From contig NZ_NKJI01000004.1 of assembly GCF_002277815.1 (NCBI RefSeq), positions 1 to 64,000 on the forward strand: DNA of 64,000 nucleotides, written 5' to 3'. Below the pieces are notes generated by a model that saw only the letters and a program-made list of their open reading frames with translations, had not been told where the DNA came from and did no database searches. Below, in pieces: positions 8,765-17,510 of the stretch. This DNA comes from Pseudomonas sp. ERMR1:02. Its GTDB lineage: Bacteria > Pseudomonadota > Gammaproteobacteria > Pseudomonadales > Pseudomonadaceae. Position 1 is the first letter of the stretch. Each line of letters starts with the position of its first letter. The translations under genes were made by a program, and so were the position numbers.

Positions 8765-8803
8765 GGGAATGGCAATCCGCCCTTGGTAGGGCCGGGCCGT
8801 TGA

Positions 8804-10159
8804 TTATTCCTGAACCGGCGTCAGAGCGATCCGCAGAGCCTCGATTGCAGCATCGCGCACGGCACTTTCAGCGAAAGCCGGGCTGTCGGCAACGCACTCG
8901 CCTTCCAGCCAGACGCTGAAGCTCAGGTCTTCACTGCGCACGTCCAGAGCCTGCCCCGATTGCAGCTGCTTGGTCACTTGCCCTGCGGTTTTGCCGTCGG
9001 CGAAGTTGCGCGACAACAGCAGTTGCTCGCCATCAGCCGCCAGCAGACGGAAGCGGAAACTGCCGTCGTCTTCGCGGAAGCTGACGAAACGCGCGGCTTT
9101 CGCGGCTTTCTTCTTGGTGGAAGCCGCAACCTGCGTCTGGGCAACGAAAGAACGCAAGCCCACCGCTTCACGCAGCTCGTTGAGGAACGGTGTCGCCACC
9201 GCACGGGCCTTTTTCGCACCGTGTTGCAGGATGTCTTCCAGGTCCGCGGGGCGTTCAATCAGCGTGTTATAGCGATCACGGGATTCACCCAGTTCATTGT
9301 CCAACAACTGGAACAGGCGATTCTTCGCCTCGCCCCAACCCAGTCCCTGCAACAGTTCGCTACGGAATTCGTCCGATTGTGCCGGGGTGGCGAAGGCCTG
9401 GAACAGGGTGAACAGGTGCGAGTTGTCGGGATCTTTTGCTTCGCCCGGCGCGCGCGAGTCGGTGACGATCCGCGAAATCGCATCTTTCATCTCTTTGGCG
9501 CTGCTGAACAGCGGAATGGTGTTGTCGTAGCTTTTCGACATCTTGCGACCGTCCAGGCCCGGCAGTGTGGCAACGCTTTCTTCGATCAACGCTTCGGGCA
9601 TTGTGAAGAATTCTTTGCCATGGCCAAACAGGTGGTTGAAGCGCTGGCCGATGTCCCGCGCCATTTCCACGTGCTGGATCTGGTCACGACCGACCGGCAC
9701 CTTGTGCGCGTTGAACATCAAGATGTCCGCGGCCATCAGCACCGGATAGCTGTACAAACCCATGGTGATACCGGCGTCCGGGTCTTCGCCGGTCTCGACG
9801 TTCTTGTCCACCGAAGCCTTGTAGGCGTGTGCGCGGTTGAGCAGGCCCTTGGCGGCGACGCAGGTCAGCAGCCAGGTCAGTTCGGGGATTTCCGGGATGT
9901 CGGACTGACGGTAGAAGGTCACGCGGTCCACATCCAGGCCACCAGCCAGCCAGGTCGCGGCGATTTCCAGACGCGAGCGCTGGATGCGCAGCGGGTCATC
10001 GCATTTGATCAGGGCGTGGTAGTCTGCCAGGAAATAGAACGAATCGGCATTGCTGTCACGGCTGGCGACGATTGCCGGGCGGATGGCGCCGGCGTAATTG
10101 CCCAGGTGCGGCGTGCCGGTGGTAGTGATGCCGGTGAGGATACGGGTACGAGTCGTCAT
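8804..10159 (-). CDS. trpS: tryptophanyl-tRNA synthetase
   Basis: Class Ic aminoacyl-tRNA synthetase charging tRNA-Trp. The HIGH-like motif is TGTPHLGNYAG and the KMSKS loop is GRKMSKSYDN. At 451 residues it carries about 100 C-terminal residues beyond the compact E. coli-type enzyme, including a lysine/alanine-rich linker (ASTKKKAAKAAR) and a domain ending in TPVQE. The longer form is usual in pseudomonads. I take the ATG at 10159 (MTTRTRILTG); a TTG at 10183 in the same frame would overlap the upstream hydrolase region but has no clear ribosome site. It lies two dozen bases after the hydrolase gene and may be cotranscribed. Confidence 0.95.
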   Translation of the reverse strand: MTTRTRILTGITTTGTPHLGNYAGAIRPAIVASRDSNADSFYFLADYHALIKCDDPLRIQRSRLEIAATWLAGGLDVDRVTFYRQSDIPEIPELTWLLTCVAAKGLLNRAHAYKASVDKNVETGEDPDAGITMGLYSYPVLMAADILMFNAHKVPVGRDQIQHVEMARDIGQRFNHLFGHGKEFFTMPEALIEESVATLPGLDGRKMSKSYDNTIPLFSSAKEMKDAISRIVTDSRAPGEAKDPDNSHLFTLFQAFATPAQSDEFRSELLQGLGWGEAKNRLFQLLDNELGESRDRYNTLIERPADLEDILQHGAKKARAVATPFLNELREAVGLRSFVAQTQVAASTKKKAAKAARFVSFREDDGSFRFRLLAADGEQLLLSRNFADGKTAGQVTKQLQSGQALDVRSEDLSFSVWLEGECVADSPAFAESAVRDAAIEALRIALTPVQE

Positions 10160-10183
10160 GGGTAATCGCTTGTCAGACTGCAA

Positions 10184-10813
10184 TCAATTCGAGAGACGCG
10201 GCAGGATCAGATCCTTGAGATCGGTCAGCTTGCCATGAAAAAAGTGTCCGCATTCTGCCACTTTCAGCAGCTCATGGGGGCGTTCGAGTTTTTCAGACCA
10301 GTCATAGACCGCTTGCGGATCGATGACTTCGTCGGTTTCCGGCTGAATCAGGGTCAGTTCGCCGTGTTGCGACAGTTGATCCTGATCCCCCAGGCGCATC
10401 ACCGCTGGCGCGACCATGAACAAGTGCTTGAGCTGCTCGCCACGAGCTTCCAGGCGCCCGCCGAGACTTGCTGCAACAAAGCCGCCGAAGGAGAAACCGA
10501 ACAGGGTCAGGGGCAAATCCGGGTGTTTGGCCCGCAGCCATTGCACTGCTGCCTGGGCATCGTCGACTTCGCCGGTGCCCATGTCGTGGGTGCCTTCACT
10601 GGCCCCAACACCACGGTAGTTGAATCGCAGGGTAATCAAACCGGCATCGCGCGCAGTGCGCTGCAGAGTCGAGACCACTTTGTTGAGCATCGTGCCGCCC
10701 TGCACCGGGTTCGGGTGGCAGATCAGCGCCAGGCCGCGCGGCTGCTCGTTGTCCAAGTAAAGCGCTTCCAGTTGCCCGACCGGGCCATCAATCACTACAG
10801 GGGTTTCACGCAT
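10184..10813 (-). CDS. alpha/beta hydrolase, dienelactone hydrolase-like
   Basis: 209-residue cytosolic alpha/beta hydrolase of unknown substrate. It shows HPNPVQGGTMLNK near the oxyanion strand, FNYRGVGASEG, the nucleophile elbow GFSFGGF (Ser in GxSxGG) and a late HFFHGK that supplies the catalytic His. The family is often annotated as COG2945. The start is ambiguous: the ATG at 10813 is 14 bases from a GGAG, while a TTG at 10819 has an 8-base spacing; I report the ATG. Upstream of trpS in the same direction and divergent from the DUF1043 gene. Confidence 0.85.
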   Translation of the reverse strand: MRETPVVIDGPVGQLEALYLDNEQPRGLALICHPNPVQGGTMLNKVVSTLQRTARDAGLITLRFNYRGVGASEGTHDMGTGEVDDAQAAVQWLRAKHPDLPLTLFGFSFGGFVAASLGGRLEARGEQLKHLFMVAPAVMRLGDQDQLSQHGELTLIQPETDEVIDPQAVYDWSEKLERPHELLKVAECGHFFHGKLTDLKDLILPRLSN

Positions 10814-10957
10814 AAGCAAGGAAGGAACTCCGTGACCTCGAATCGGGTCGACTCGTCTAGCAAATTGTCTGTGCCTGTCTATTGCGAGTGAATCGCGGTA
10901 TACAGCACAGGTTCGAGCCGTTAACGTAAAGCAAAGCCGTTTATAGAGGAAGGACTC

Positions 10958-11392
10958 GTGGAACACTCGCTCTTAGTTTGGTTGTTGCCGACTCTTGCCC
11001 TGGTTGTGGGTGTCGCCATTGGATTCCTGATCGCTCGCCTTGCGCCGAATGCCGCGCCTAGCAGCACGCAACGTCAGCTGGACGATATTCAGGAACGTTT
11101 CGACAGTTATCAGAATGAGGTAGTGACCCACTTCAACAGCACTGCAACACTGGTCAAGAAACTGACTCAGAGCTATCAGGAAGTGCAGGATCATCTCGCC
11201 GAGGGCGCCAACCGCCTGGCCCTGGACGAACAGACCCGCCAACGCCTGCTGGCCTCCCTGCACGCCGACGCGGCGCAGGCTCCACGGGAACGCCTGACAC
11301 CACCGCGCAATCAGGAACCGCCGCGCGACTACGCGCCCAAAGCCCCGAACGCCCCGGGCATGCTTGATGAGCATTACGGCCTGAAGAAGTAA
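10958..11392 (+). CDS. DUF1043 membrane protein (YhcB/ZapG-like)
   Basis: 144-residue inner-membrane protein with one N-terminal transmembrane helix (LLPTLALVVGVAIGFLIAR, residues 9-27), a coiled coil of about 45 residues (QRQLDDIQERFDSYQNEVVT onward) and a proline-rich tail. This is the YhcB/ZapG architecture, linked in E. coli to division and envelope growth. The start is a GTG at 10958 with a good GAGGAAGGA site. Followed by a strong terminator. Its closeness to zapE fits a cell-envelope role. Confidence 0.9.
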   Translation: MEHSLLVWLLPTLALVVGVAIGFLIARLAPNAAPSSTQRQLDDIQERFDSYQNEVVTHFNSTATLVKKLTQSYQEVQDHLAEGANRLALDEQTRQRLLASLHADAAQAPRERLTPPRNQEPPRDYAPKAPNAPGMLDEHYGLKK

Positions 11393-11412
11393 GCAGGTTT
11401 CAGCCGATAAAA

Positions 11413-11447
11413 AGCCCCCGGACATGTGATTGTCCGGGGGCTTTTTT
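11413..11447 (+). terminator. rho-independent terminator after DUF1043 gene
   Basis: Perfect stem GCCCCCGGACA (11414-11424) and TGTCCGGGGGC (11431-11441), six-base loop, then TTTTTT. It is 22 bases after the stop codon. Confidence 0.92.
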
Positions 11448-11480
11448 GTTTCTGAGTACTACTTTGCCTTCACTGGCCCC

Positions 11481-11506
11481 ATCGCGAGCAAGCTCGCTCC
11501 CACAGG
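11481..11506. repeat. solitary REP unit
   Basis: Single REP half (ATCGCGAGCAAGCTCGCTCC) without an inverted partner. It lies between the DUF1043 terminator and the convergent OmpA lipoprotein gene. Confidence 0.8.
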
Positions 11507-11521
11507 GGTTCAGTCAGACGA

Positions 11522-12262
11522 TCAAGGATATTGCTGCACTGTACCTTGCTGCTGGGCGCCATACTGCTGGCCTGGAATCGCTTTGAGGTTGACCTCGACC
11601 CGGCGGTTCTGCGCGCGTCCGTTAACGTCAGCGTTGCTGGCAACCGGGCTATCCGGGCCGGCGCCACGGGCGCTTAGGTTAGTACCGGTCACACCTTGCG
11701 AAGTGAGGTAAGTCGCGACGCTCTGGGCCCGACGTTGGGACAGGTCCATGTTGTGCTGGCGGCTGCCGGTACTGTCGGTGTAGCCGATGATTTCGATCTG
11801 GTTCTGGTTGAATTCTTTCAACGAGCCAGCCAGGTTGTTCAACGGCTGATAGAAACCGGAAGCGATGTTCGCCGAATCGGTAGCGAACGTGATATTGCCC
11901 GGCATGATCAGTTTGATCTGATCGCCTTGGCGCTGCACTTCAACACCGGTGTTGGCCATGCTGGCGCGCAGTTTTTTCTCCTGCTGGTCAGCGTAATAAC
12001 CGTAACCGGCAGCGGAAGCACCGACCACCGCAGCGCCGATCAGCGCACCCTTGCCACGATTATCGTGGTTGATGGCGGCACCGGCCAAAGCACCGGCCAG
12101 CGCGCCGAGACCACCATATTTGGCGGTTTTGCTCATGCCTTCGGAACCGCTATCCGCCTGGCCCTGAGCCTGGCCTTGACCGCCGTATGGGTTAGGCGAG
12201 GCACAACCGGACAAAACGGCCACAGCCGTAGCGACAATAATCAAACGACGCGTGGTGAACAT
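11522..12262 (-). CDS. OmpA-family outer-membrane lipoprotein (YiaD-like)
   Basis: 246-residue lipoprotein. A signal peptide with lipobox LSGC places the acylated Cys at residue 20. A Gly/Ala-rich glycine-zipper region follows (GALAGALAGAAINHDNRGKG, about 55-75). A C-terminal OmpA peptidoglycan-binding domain at about 110-225 carries FATDSANI, IEIIGYTDSTGS, LSQRRAQSVATYL and NRRVEVNL. It probably tethers the outer membrane to peptidoglycan. The start ATG at 12262 has an AGGAG site. The tail is Gln-rich (GQQYGAQQQGTVQQ). Stands alone, convergent with DUF1043. Confidence 0.93.
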   Translation of the reverse strand: MFTTRRLIIVATAVAVLSGCASPNPYGGQGQAQGQADSGSEGMSKTAKYGGLGALAGALAGAAINHDNRGKGALIGAAVVGASAAGYGYYADQQEKKLRASMANTGVEVQRQGDQIKLIMPGNITFATDSANIASGFYQPLNNLAGSLKEFNQNQIEIIGYTDSTGSRQHNMDLSQRRAQSVATYLTSQGVTGTNLSARGAGPDSPVASNADVNGRAQNRRVEVNLKAIPGQQYGAQQQGTVQQYP

Positions 12263-12366
12263 GAAGAGCTCCTACTTTTTTACATTCTGTGGTGCAACGG
12301 ACGTAAGCATCGAACCTTTGCGGGCGTTGGATCGTTTCGGCAGATAAAAATTCCGCGTGTTACAAA

Positions 12367-13008
12367 TCAGGCCCGAACAAAAGGATTTTCGCGCATTTCA
12401 TCACCTAGACGGGTGTCAGGACCATGTCCGGTCACCACGGTCGCCTCTTCGTCAAGGGTATACAGGCGCTGCTTGATCGAACGCACGATAGTTGCCTGAT
12501 CGCCTCCCCACAAATCCGTGCGCCCTACCCCGCGACGAAACAGGGTGTCACCGGCAATCAGCAGCTTAGACTCTGAAAACCAAAAGCTCATGGAACCCGG
12601 CGTATGACCGGGCGTATGCAACGCCACGCCGCAGCCACAGGCCAGTTCTTCGTCGTCGGCCAGCCAGCGATCCGGCGACGGCACCGGCGTATAGGGAACA
12701 CCGAACATCTGGCATTGCATCTCCAGATTGTCCCAGAGAAATTGATCTTCCTTGTGCAGGTGCAGGGTAGCGCCGGTTTTTTCCTTCAACTGACCCGAGG
12801 CAAGGAAGTGATCGAGGTGGGCGTGGGTGTGAATGATGCTGACTACCTTCAAGCCCAAGGCGTCGAGGCGAGCGAGAATCAGCTCATGATTGCCGCCCGG
12901 ATCGACGACGATGGCCTTTTTCGTGATCGGATCGCCAATGATCGTGCAGTTGCACTGCAAAGGGCCGACGGGGAAGGTTTCGCGGATGAGAGAGGGTTTC
13001 TGGGACAT
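12367..13008 (-). CDS. MBL-fold metallohydrolase (glyoxalase II-like, YcbL type)
   Basis: 213-residue metallo-beta-lactamase fold hydrolase. The metal motif is HTHAHLDH, with later metal ligands in LHTPGHTPGS (His), IAGDTLF (bridging Asp) and VVTGHGPDT (His). Length and motifs match the short glyoxalase II-like group (YcbL); thioester hydrolysis is likely but unproven. I start at the ATG at 13008 (MSQKPSLIRETFPVGPLQCN) because family homology begins there; the frame is open 14 codons further up, with no ribosome site. Followed downstream by the divergent-looking gap before the OmpA lipoprotein. Confidence 0.9.
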   Translation of the reverse strand: MSQKPSLIRETFPVGPLQCNCTIIGDPITKKAIVVDPGGNHELILARLDALGLKVVSIIHTHAHLDHFLASGQLKEKTGATLHLHKEDQFLWDNLEMQCQMFGVPYTPVPSPDRWLADDEELACGCGVALHTPGHTPGSMSFWFSESKLLIAGDTLFRRGVGRTDLWGGDQATIVRSIKQRLYTLDEEATVVTGHGPDTRLGDEMRENPFVRA

Positions 13009-13083
13009 CGGGGCCTGCTCGATAAACTGGGACGAGCGATTTTCGCACAATTGAGTAACCGGCCATTTGCATGGATGTGTAAC

Positions 13084-15822
13084 TTAACCTAAAACCCCCA
13101 ACTCCTTGGCCCGCGCGACCGCCTGCGTACGGCGCTCGACCCCGAGTTTGCTGTTGATATGGCTGGCATGGGTCTTGACCGTGTGCAGGGAGATAAACAG
13201 CTGATCGCTGATTTCCTGGTTCGAGCAGCCTTGGGCAATCAGGCGCAGGACGGACAACTCCCGTGTACTGAGTTGCTCGGCAGCGGGAGCAGACTCCAGC
13301 ATCGGTCGGGTTGTCAGTGCCGGAAGTTTTTCCGCAAGGTCCTGAGAAACGGTGGTCTGCGCGCAGTTTTGCAGTTGCCCGCGAAGCCAGTCCGGATGCT
13401 CCGCCAACAGCCCGTCAAACGGTTGCAGCACGCCTCCGGCTGCGGCATCCAGTGCCTGACTCAGCGCCTTGCGTGCCTCGGGTTCGCGCCCGCTGCCCAG
13501 CAGTAACGAAACTTTTTGAGTCAGTGCCATCGCACTGAGCATCTGTCGGCCACTTTGCTGACCATGTTCGAGCAGCGCGTTCAGACGCCCTTCGGCCAGC
13601 ATCGGTTGACCTTGAATGACCTCCAGCAGCGCTTGTTGCAGTTCGATATGCAGGGGTAGTTGCGGGTGGAATTCCGGCGGTGCTGCCGGGTGTCCACCGT
13701 TATAAGTCTGCCCTAGTCGCGCCAGCCAGGCTTCCGCCAGATCGATGCGTCCCTGGGCCAGCCAGAGTTCGCATTTGACCAGTGTGATCATCGCCAGATA
13801 ATAAATGGGCGGCACGTCCCAGATGTGCATCAGCCGTTCAGCTTCGGCAAGTTCGGCAAAGGCTTTGGCGAATTCGCCGCTGCTGCCTTCAAGCCGGGCG
13901 ATGACACAATGGCCGATCAATACGCTGATATCACGGCAGGCACGCGCCTCGTTCAAACCGGCCTGCAAACGAACCCGCGCCGCGTGCGGTTGCAGGCGTA
14001 GCCCCAGCAAAAAACCTTCGTACAACATCAGCCGCGCGCGTACGGCATAGAGCCGCTGCGGTGACAGCCCTTGCAGGCGTTGCAGCCCATGCCGTACTTC
14101 ATCCAGCGAGCGCAGGATTTCCCCTCGCGCTTGCAGCACTCGTGCACGGTCGTAGTGGGCCAGCGCTTCGAACAACGGGTTACCGACCCGTTGCGCCAAT
14201 TCCAGGGAGTCACGGTTCAACCCGCGGGCACGCCACAAGTCACCATCGGCGATTGCCAGGTTAGACAGGGTCGAAAGGCACATCAGCCGCTGACCGTAAC
14301 GCTTGCACGGAAGGCTCTCCAGCGCTTCGGTGCAATAGCGCAGCGTGAGCTCACGATTGCCGCGCCCGCGAGCGATAATCCCGCTCAAGGCCAGCCATTG
14401 CGCCAGCATCGACTTTTGCGCGGTGGCTGACGGGGCCGGCAAAAAGCGGCTCAAATGACTGGCCAGTTCCTCGGCCGCGTCCAGTTGACAGGCCAGCCCC
14501 AGCGCCCAGCTGTAGAGCACAATGAGCCGTGGGGTACTGATCAGCAGGCTGTCAGGCAAGTCCATTTTCCAGCGCAGCAACATGCCAACATTCTGCTCGG
14601 CCAGCAGTTGCTCTTCCGACAGGTTTTGCACCAGGTTCGCGGCGACGTCCAGATGCCCGGCGCGCAACGCCTGCTCCACCGCTTCATCGAGCAACCCCTG
14701 GGCATTGAACCAGCGACAGGCGCGCAGGTGCAGACTGGCGGCCGGCACCATCGACTGGACAGCAGGCCGAGAGCGCAGCAGGTCTGAAAACAGATGGTGG
14801 TAGCGATACCAGTGGCCATGCTCGTCCAGCGGCACCAGGAACACCTGGTGAGCCGCCAGAAAGCGCAGGATTTCGGCACTGTCATGGGCGTCGCGAACGG
14901 CGTCGCACAGTTCGCTGCAAAAACGTTCCTGGGGCGCCGTGTCGTAAAGAAAAGCCTGCACCTCGGCGGGCAGGCAATCGATCACTTCTTCAAGCAGGTA
15001 GTCGCGGATCAGGCCTTCCCCGCCGTGAAGCGTCTGGGGAAATGCGCCATGGGTGCCCGCTTCGGATGCCGCCAATAGCCAGAAGCGCAAGCCGGCCACC
15101 CAGCCTTCGCTACGCTGGATCAGGTTTTCCAGCGCCTCACCGCGCAAGGAGCTACTGTGCCGATTGAGCAGGCTCAATGCTTCATCGTGGGTCATGCGTA
15201 GGTCTTGCTCGTGCAACTCCAGCAGTTGCCGCGAAAGACGCAGCCGTGCCAAATGCCAGTCAGGACGTTGACGGCTGGTGACCATCACCAGCAAACCATC
15301 GGGAAGGTGGTTGAGGAAAAATTGCAGGCAGCGATCGAGAACCGGCCCCTGGGCCAGATGGTAGTCATCGAGCACCAGCAACAGTGGCGTCGCCGTCGAC
15401 AGGTGTACGGCCAATTCGTCGAGCAAGCCGTCCAGCCACTCTTCGAAGGCAAACGGCTGATGCCGTTGACGCATTTTCAACAGCCCGAGGGACTGCCTGC
15501 CCAGTTGCGGATAATCGTCCTGGAGGCCTTCGAGCAATCGCTCAAGGAATCGACCCGGGTCACTGTCTCGGGGGCTCAAGCCCAGCCAGAGACTTTGCCA
15601 ATGGGCCGGCAGCGACTGACAGAACTCCACCGCCAACGAACTCTTGCCGAACCCCGCCGGGGCGCTGACCAGCAGCAACCTGCCACCGAGCCCCGCGCTC
15701 AGGCGCTCGCAAAGTCGCGGGCGCAGCACATGGCCGTCGGGCAATGGCGGTCGGAAAAAGCGCCCGTCCAGCGTGGCAACGGCGACGCTTGCAGGACCTG
15801 GTGGTGGGGACAGATCAGTCAT
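13084..15822 (-). CDS. MalT-like LuxR-family ATP-dependent regulator
   Basis: 912-residue STAND-type activator. It has a Walker A motif SAPAGFGKSSLAVEF at about 53-67, Walker B LLLVLDDYH near 147, and ARM/winged-helix-like and TPR-like central repeats. A C-terminal LuxR helix-turn-helix lies at about 848-908 (LSTRELSVLRLIAQGCSNQE, HTVKTHASHINSKLG). MalT relatives sense a small inducer, bind ATP and activate nearby promoters. It lies directly downstream of the DUF1302-DUF1329 operon, an arrangement I remember from P. aeruginosa (PA3921-PA3924), so it is the likely activator of that operon and of the acyl-CoA ligase. The inducer is unknown. Confidence 0.9.
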   Translation of the reverse strand: MTDLSPPPGPASVAVATLDGRFFRPPLPDGHVLRPRLCERLSAGLGGRLLLVSAPAGFGKSSLAVEFCQSLPAHWQSLWLGLSPRDSDPGRFLERLLEGLQDDYPQLGRQSLGLLKMRQRHQPFAFEEWLDGLLDELAVHLSTATPLLLVLDDYHLAQGPVLDRCLQFFLNHLPDGLLVMVTSRQRPDWHLARLRLSRQLLELHEQDLRMTHDEALSLLNRHSSSLRGEALENLIQRSEGWVAGLRFWLLAASEAGTHGAFPQTLHGGEGLIRDYLLEEVIDCLPAEVQAFLYDTAPQERFCSELCDAVRDAHDSAEILRFLAAHQVFLVPLDEHGHWYRYHHLFSDLLRSRPAVQSMVPAASLHLRACRWFNAQGLLDEAVEQALRAGHLDVAANLVQNLSEEQLLAEQNVGMLLRWKMDLPDSLLISTPRLIVLYSWALGLACQLDAAEELASHLSRFLPAPSATAQKSMLAQWLALSGIIARGRGNRELTLRYCTEALESLPCKRYGQRLMCLSTLSNLAIADGDLWRARGLNRDSLELAQRVGNPLFEALAHYDRARVLQARGEILRSLDEVRHGLQRLQGLSPQRLYAVRARLMLYEGFLLGLRLQPHAARVRLQAGLNEARACRDISVLIGHCVIARLEGSSGEFAKAFAELAEAERLMHIWDVPPIYYLAMITLVKCELWLAQGRIDLAEAWLARLGQTYNGGHPAAPPEFHPQLPLHIELQQALLEVIQGQPMLAEGRLNALLEHGQQSGRQMLSAMALTQKVSLLLGSGREPEARKALSQALDAAAGGVLQPFDGLLAEHPDWLRGQLQNCAQTTVSQDLAEKLPALTTRPMLESAPAAEQLSTRELSVLRLIAQGCSNQEISDQLFISLHTVKTHASHINSKLGVERRTQAVARAKELGVLG

Positions 15823-15951
15823 GGCCGGCTCTTGTTTGAATTGCGGGTGGCGGCGTTGCAGATGTCCGCAGACTAGCGGTAAACGAGGAGGGAATGAAGG
15901 TAATTGCTACAAATGGCTACAAAAAGACTACAAACCAATTTTCACTTTCGA

Positions 15952-16054
15952 CTGTAGGAGCGAGCGTGCTCGCGATGGTCGTGAACGATAACGCGTGAAA
16001 TCTGGCACCACACGGTGCTCTCGGGTTTTTCGCGAGCAAGCTCGCTCCCACAGG
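15952..16054. repeat. REPIN
   Basis: Inverted REP pair: CTGTAGGAGCGAGCGTGCTC at the left and GCGAGCAAGCTCGCTCCCAC at the right. The inner arm AACGATAACGCG is imperfectly paired. It lies between the regulator start and the DUF1329 terminator, so the 295-bp gap 15823-16117 holds the regulator promoter, this REPIN and the terminator. Confidence 0.9.
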
Positions 16055-16057
16055 AAG

Positions 16058-16091
16058 CAAAAAAACGCCCCGAACCAGTCGGGGCGTTTTA
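16058..16091 (-). terminator. rho-independent terminator of the DUF1302-DUF1329 operon
   Basis: Stem AAAACGCCCCGA (16062-16073) and TCGGGGCGTTTT (16079-16090) with a 5-base loop. On the minus strand the stem is followed by a T run, 27 bases after the DUF1329 stop. Confidence 0.88.
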
Positions 16092-16117
16092 TGAGGATGC
16101 GGCCTCGGGTGCAACTG

Positions 16118-17482
16118 TTAGCGAACACCATCCTGACGCAATGCCGCCGGCGTGAAGTCGCTGGTGGTCGCAGTGAAGCCGAAGTCGTACGCCGACTTCT
16201 CTTCGTTCTTCATGCCCAGTGCCAGGTAACGGCCCGATTGCAGGTCGTACAGGGTTTCCAGGGTGTACCACGGCACCTGGACGTTGTAATAGTTCTGAGA
16301 GTGAGCTTCCGCCACACGCCAGAGTTGATTACGGCCGTCGTAATGGTCGATTACCGCAGCTTGCCAGGTGTCTTCGTCGATGTAGAAGTCACGCTTGGCG
16401 TAGATGTGGCGCTGGCCTTCCTTCAGGGTTGCCACGACATGCCAGACTCGGCGCAGTTCGTAGCGAGTCAGGTCCTGATTGATGTGACCGGCCTGGAGGA
16501 TGTCCGCGTACTTGAGCTTCGGATCGTCGAGTTTGTAGCTGTCGGAGGCGATATATATCTCTTTCTTGCCTTCGAGCTTCCAGTCGTAGCGATCCGGCGC
16601 ACCGTTGAACATGTCCAGGTTGTCGGAGGTACGCAGACCGTCGGCGGCGGTACCCGGGCCGTCATAGGACACTTGTGGCGCGCGACGCACGCGACGCTGA
16701 CCGGCGTTGTAGACCCACGCCGAACGCGGCTCCTTCACCTGGTCGAGTGTCTCATGCACCAGCAGGACACCACCGGCCAGACGTGCCGGGGCGGTCACTT
16801 TCTGCTTGAAGTAAAACAGAATGTTGCCGGGGTTCTTCGGATCGTAGTCCTTCATTTTGTCGCGGAACACGAACTGATCCTGGAAGTACACCAGGCTGAA
16901 CGAGCCGTTCGGTTGCGGCGTGGCCTGGGTCACCAGACGTGTCACGCTGCCGCCGCGATAACGGGTGATATGGTTCCAGATCACTTCCACGCCGCTTTTC
17001 GGGATCGGGAACGGCACCGCGGTTTCGAAGTTTTCCAACCCGTTTCCGCCAGATACCAGGTTGGTACTGGTGGCGTTCTTCTTGATAGCGGCGAACACGT
17101 CATCCGGCACGGTGGCACCGCGATGGGACGGGTAAACCGGCATTTTGAAGGATTCCGGGTAGCGCTTGAACATCGCGTACTGACCCGGGGCAAGCTTGTC
17201 CTTGTACTGCTCGACGTTCTGCGCCGTGATGGTGAACAGCGGTTTTTCGTTGGCATACGGGTCCGACAGGAAGCCCTTGCTGTCGACGGCGCCAGCGTTT
17301 TTCGCCATCGGCTTCCAGGCCGGGATCGAACCGTCGGCGTTACCCGCCATCTCGGCGCCCATCGGGGTCAGGCTCTTGCCCAGTTTGTCCGCTTCGGCCG
17401 CTGGGACCGCTGCCATTACGCTGGTCGCCAGCAGCGAAAGTCCCAGGACACCGGCGTGGAACAGATTTTTTGTTATTTTCAT
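16118..17482 (-). CDS. DUF1329 periplasmic/outer-membrane protein
   Basis: 454-residue exported protein of the DUF1329 family, whose fold resembles LolA/LolB-like lipoprotein-sorting proteins; function undetermined. A Sec signal peptide (LFHAGVLGLSLLATSVMA, cleavage after about residue 24) precedes a mature protein with the family segments AGNADGSIPAWK, YPSHRGATVPDDVF, NHITRYRGGSVTR, YNAGQRRVRRAPQVSYD and HVVATLKEGQRHIYAKRDFY. It lies 28 bases after the DUF1302 gene in the same transcript. The pair almost always occurs together, suggesting a joint role in moving a hydrophobic substrate across the outer membrane. Confidence 0.93.
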   Translation of the reverse strand: MKITKNLFHAGVLGLSLLATSVMAAVPAAEADKLGKSLTPMGAEMAGNADGSIPAWKPMAKNAGAVDSKGFLSDPYANEKPLFTITAQNVEQYKDKLAPGQYAMFKRYPESFKMPVYPSHRGATVPDDVFAAIKKNATSTNLVSGGNGLENFETAVPFPIPKSGVEVIWNHITRYRGGSVTRLVTQATPQPNGSFSLVYFQDQFVFRDKMKDYDPKNPGNILFYFKQKVTAPARLAGGVLLVHETLDQVKEPRSAWVYNAGQRRVRRAPQVSYDGPGTAADGLRTSDNLDMFNGAPDRYDWKLEGKKEIYIASDSYKLDDPKLKYADILQAGHINQDLTRYELRRVWHVVATLKEGQRHIYAKRDFYIDEDTWQAAVIDHYDGRNQLWRVAEAHSQNYYNVQVPWYTLETLYDLQSGRYLALGMKNEEKSAYDFGFTATTSDFTPAALRQDGVR

Positions 17483-17510
17483 GTGTGTACTCGTCCTGAA
17501 AATACAGTGC

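Noticed and set aside
8960..10165. 401-residue plus-strand frame opposite trpS
   Set aside because: Shadow of trpS on the opposite strand. It is rich in Arg, Gln and His as expected for a GC-rich antisense frame, with no ribosome site or family motif.
16089..16271. Short minus-strand frames near the REPIN and terminator
   Set aside because: Fall in the wrong frame of the DUF1329 end and over repeat sequence; no coding signal.
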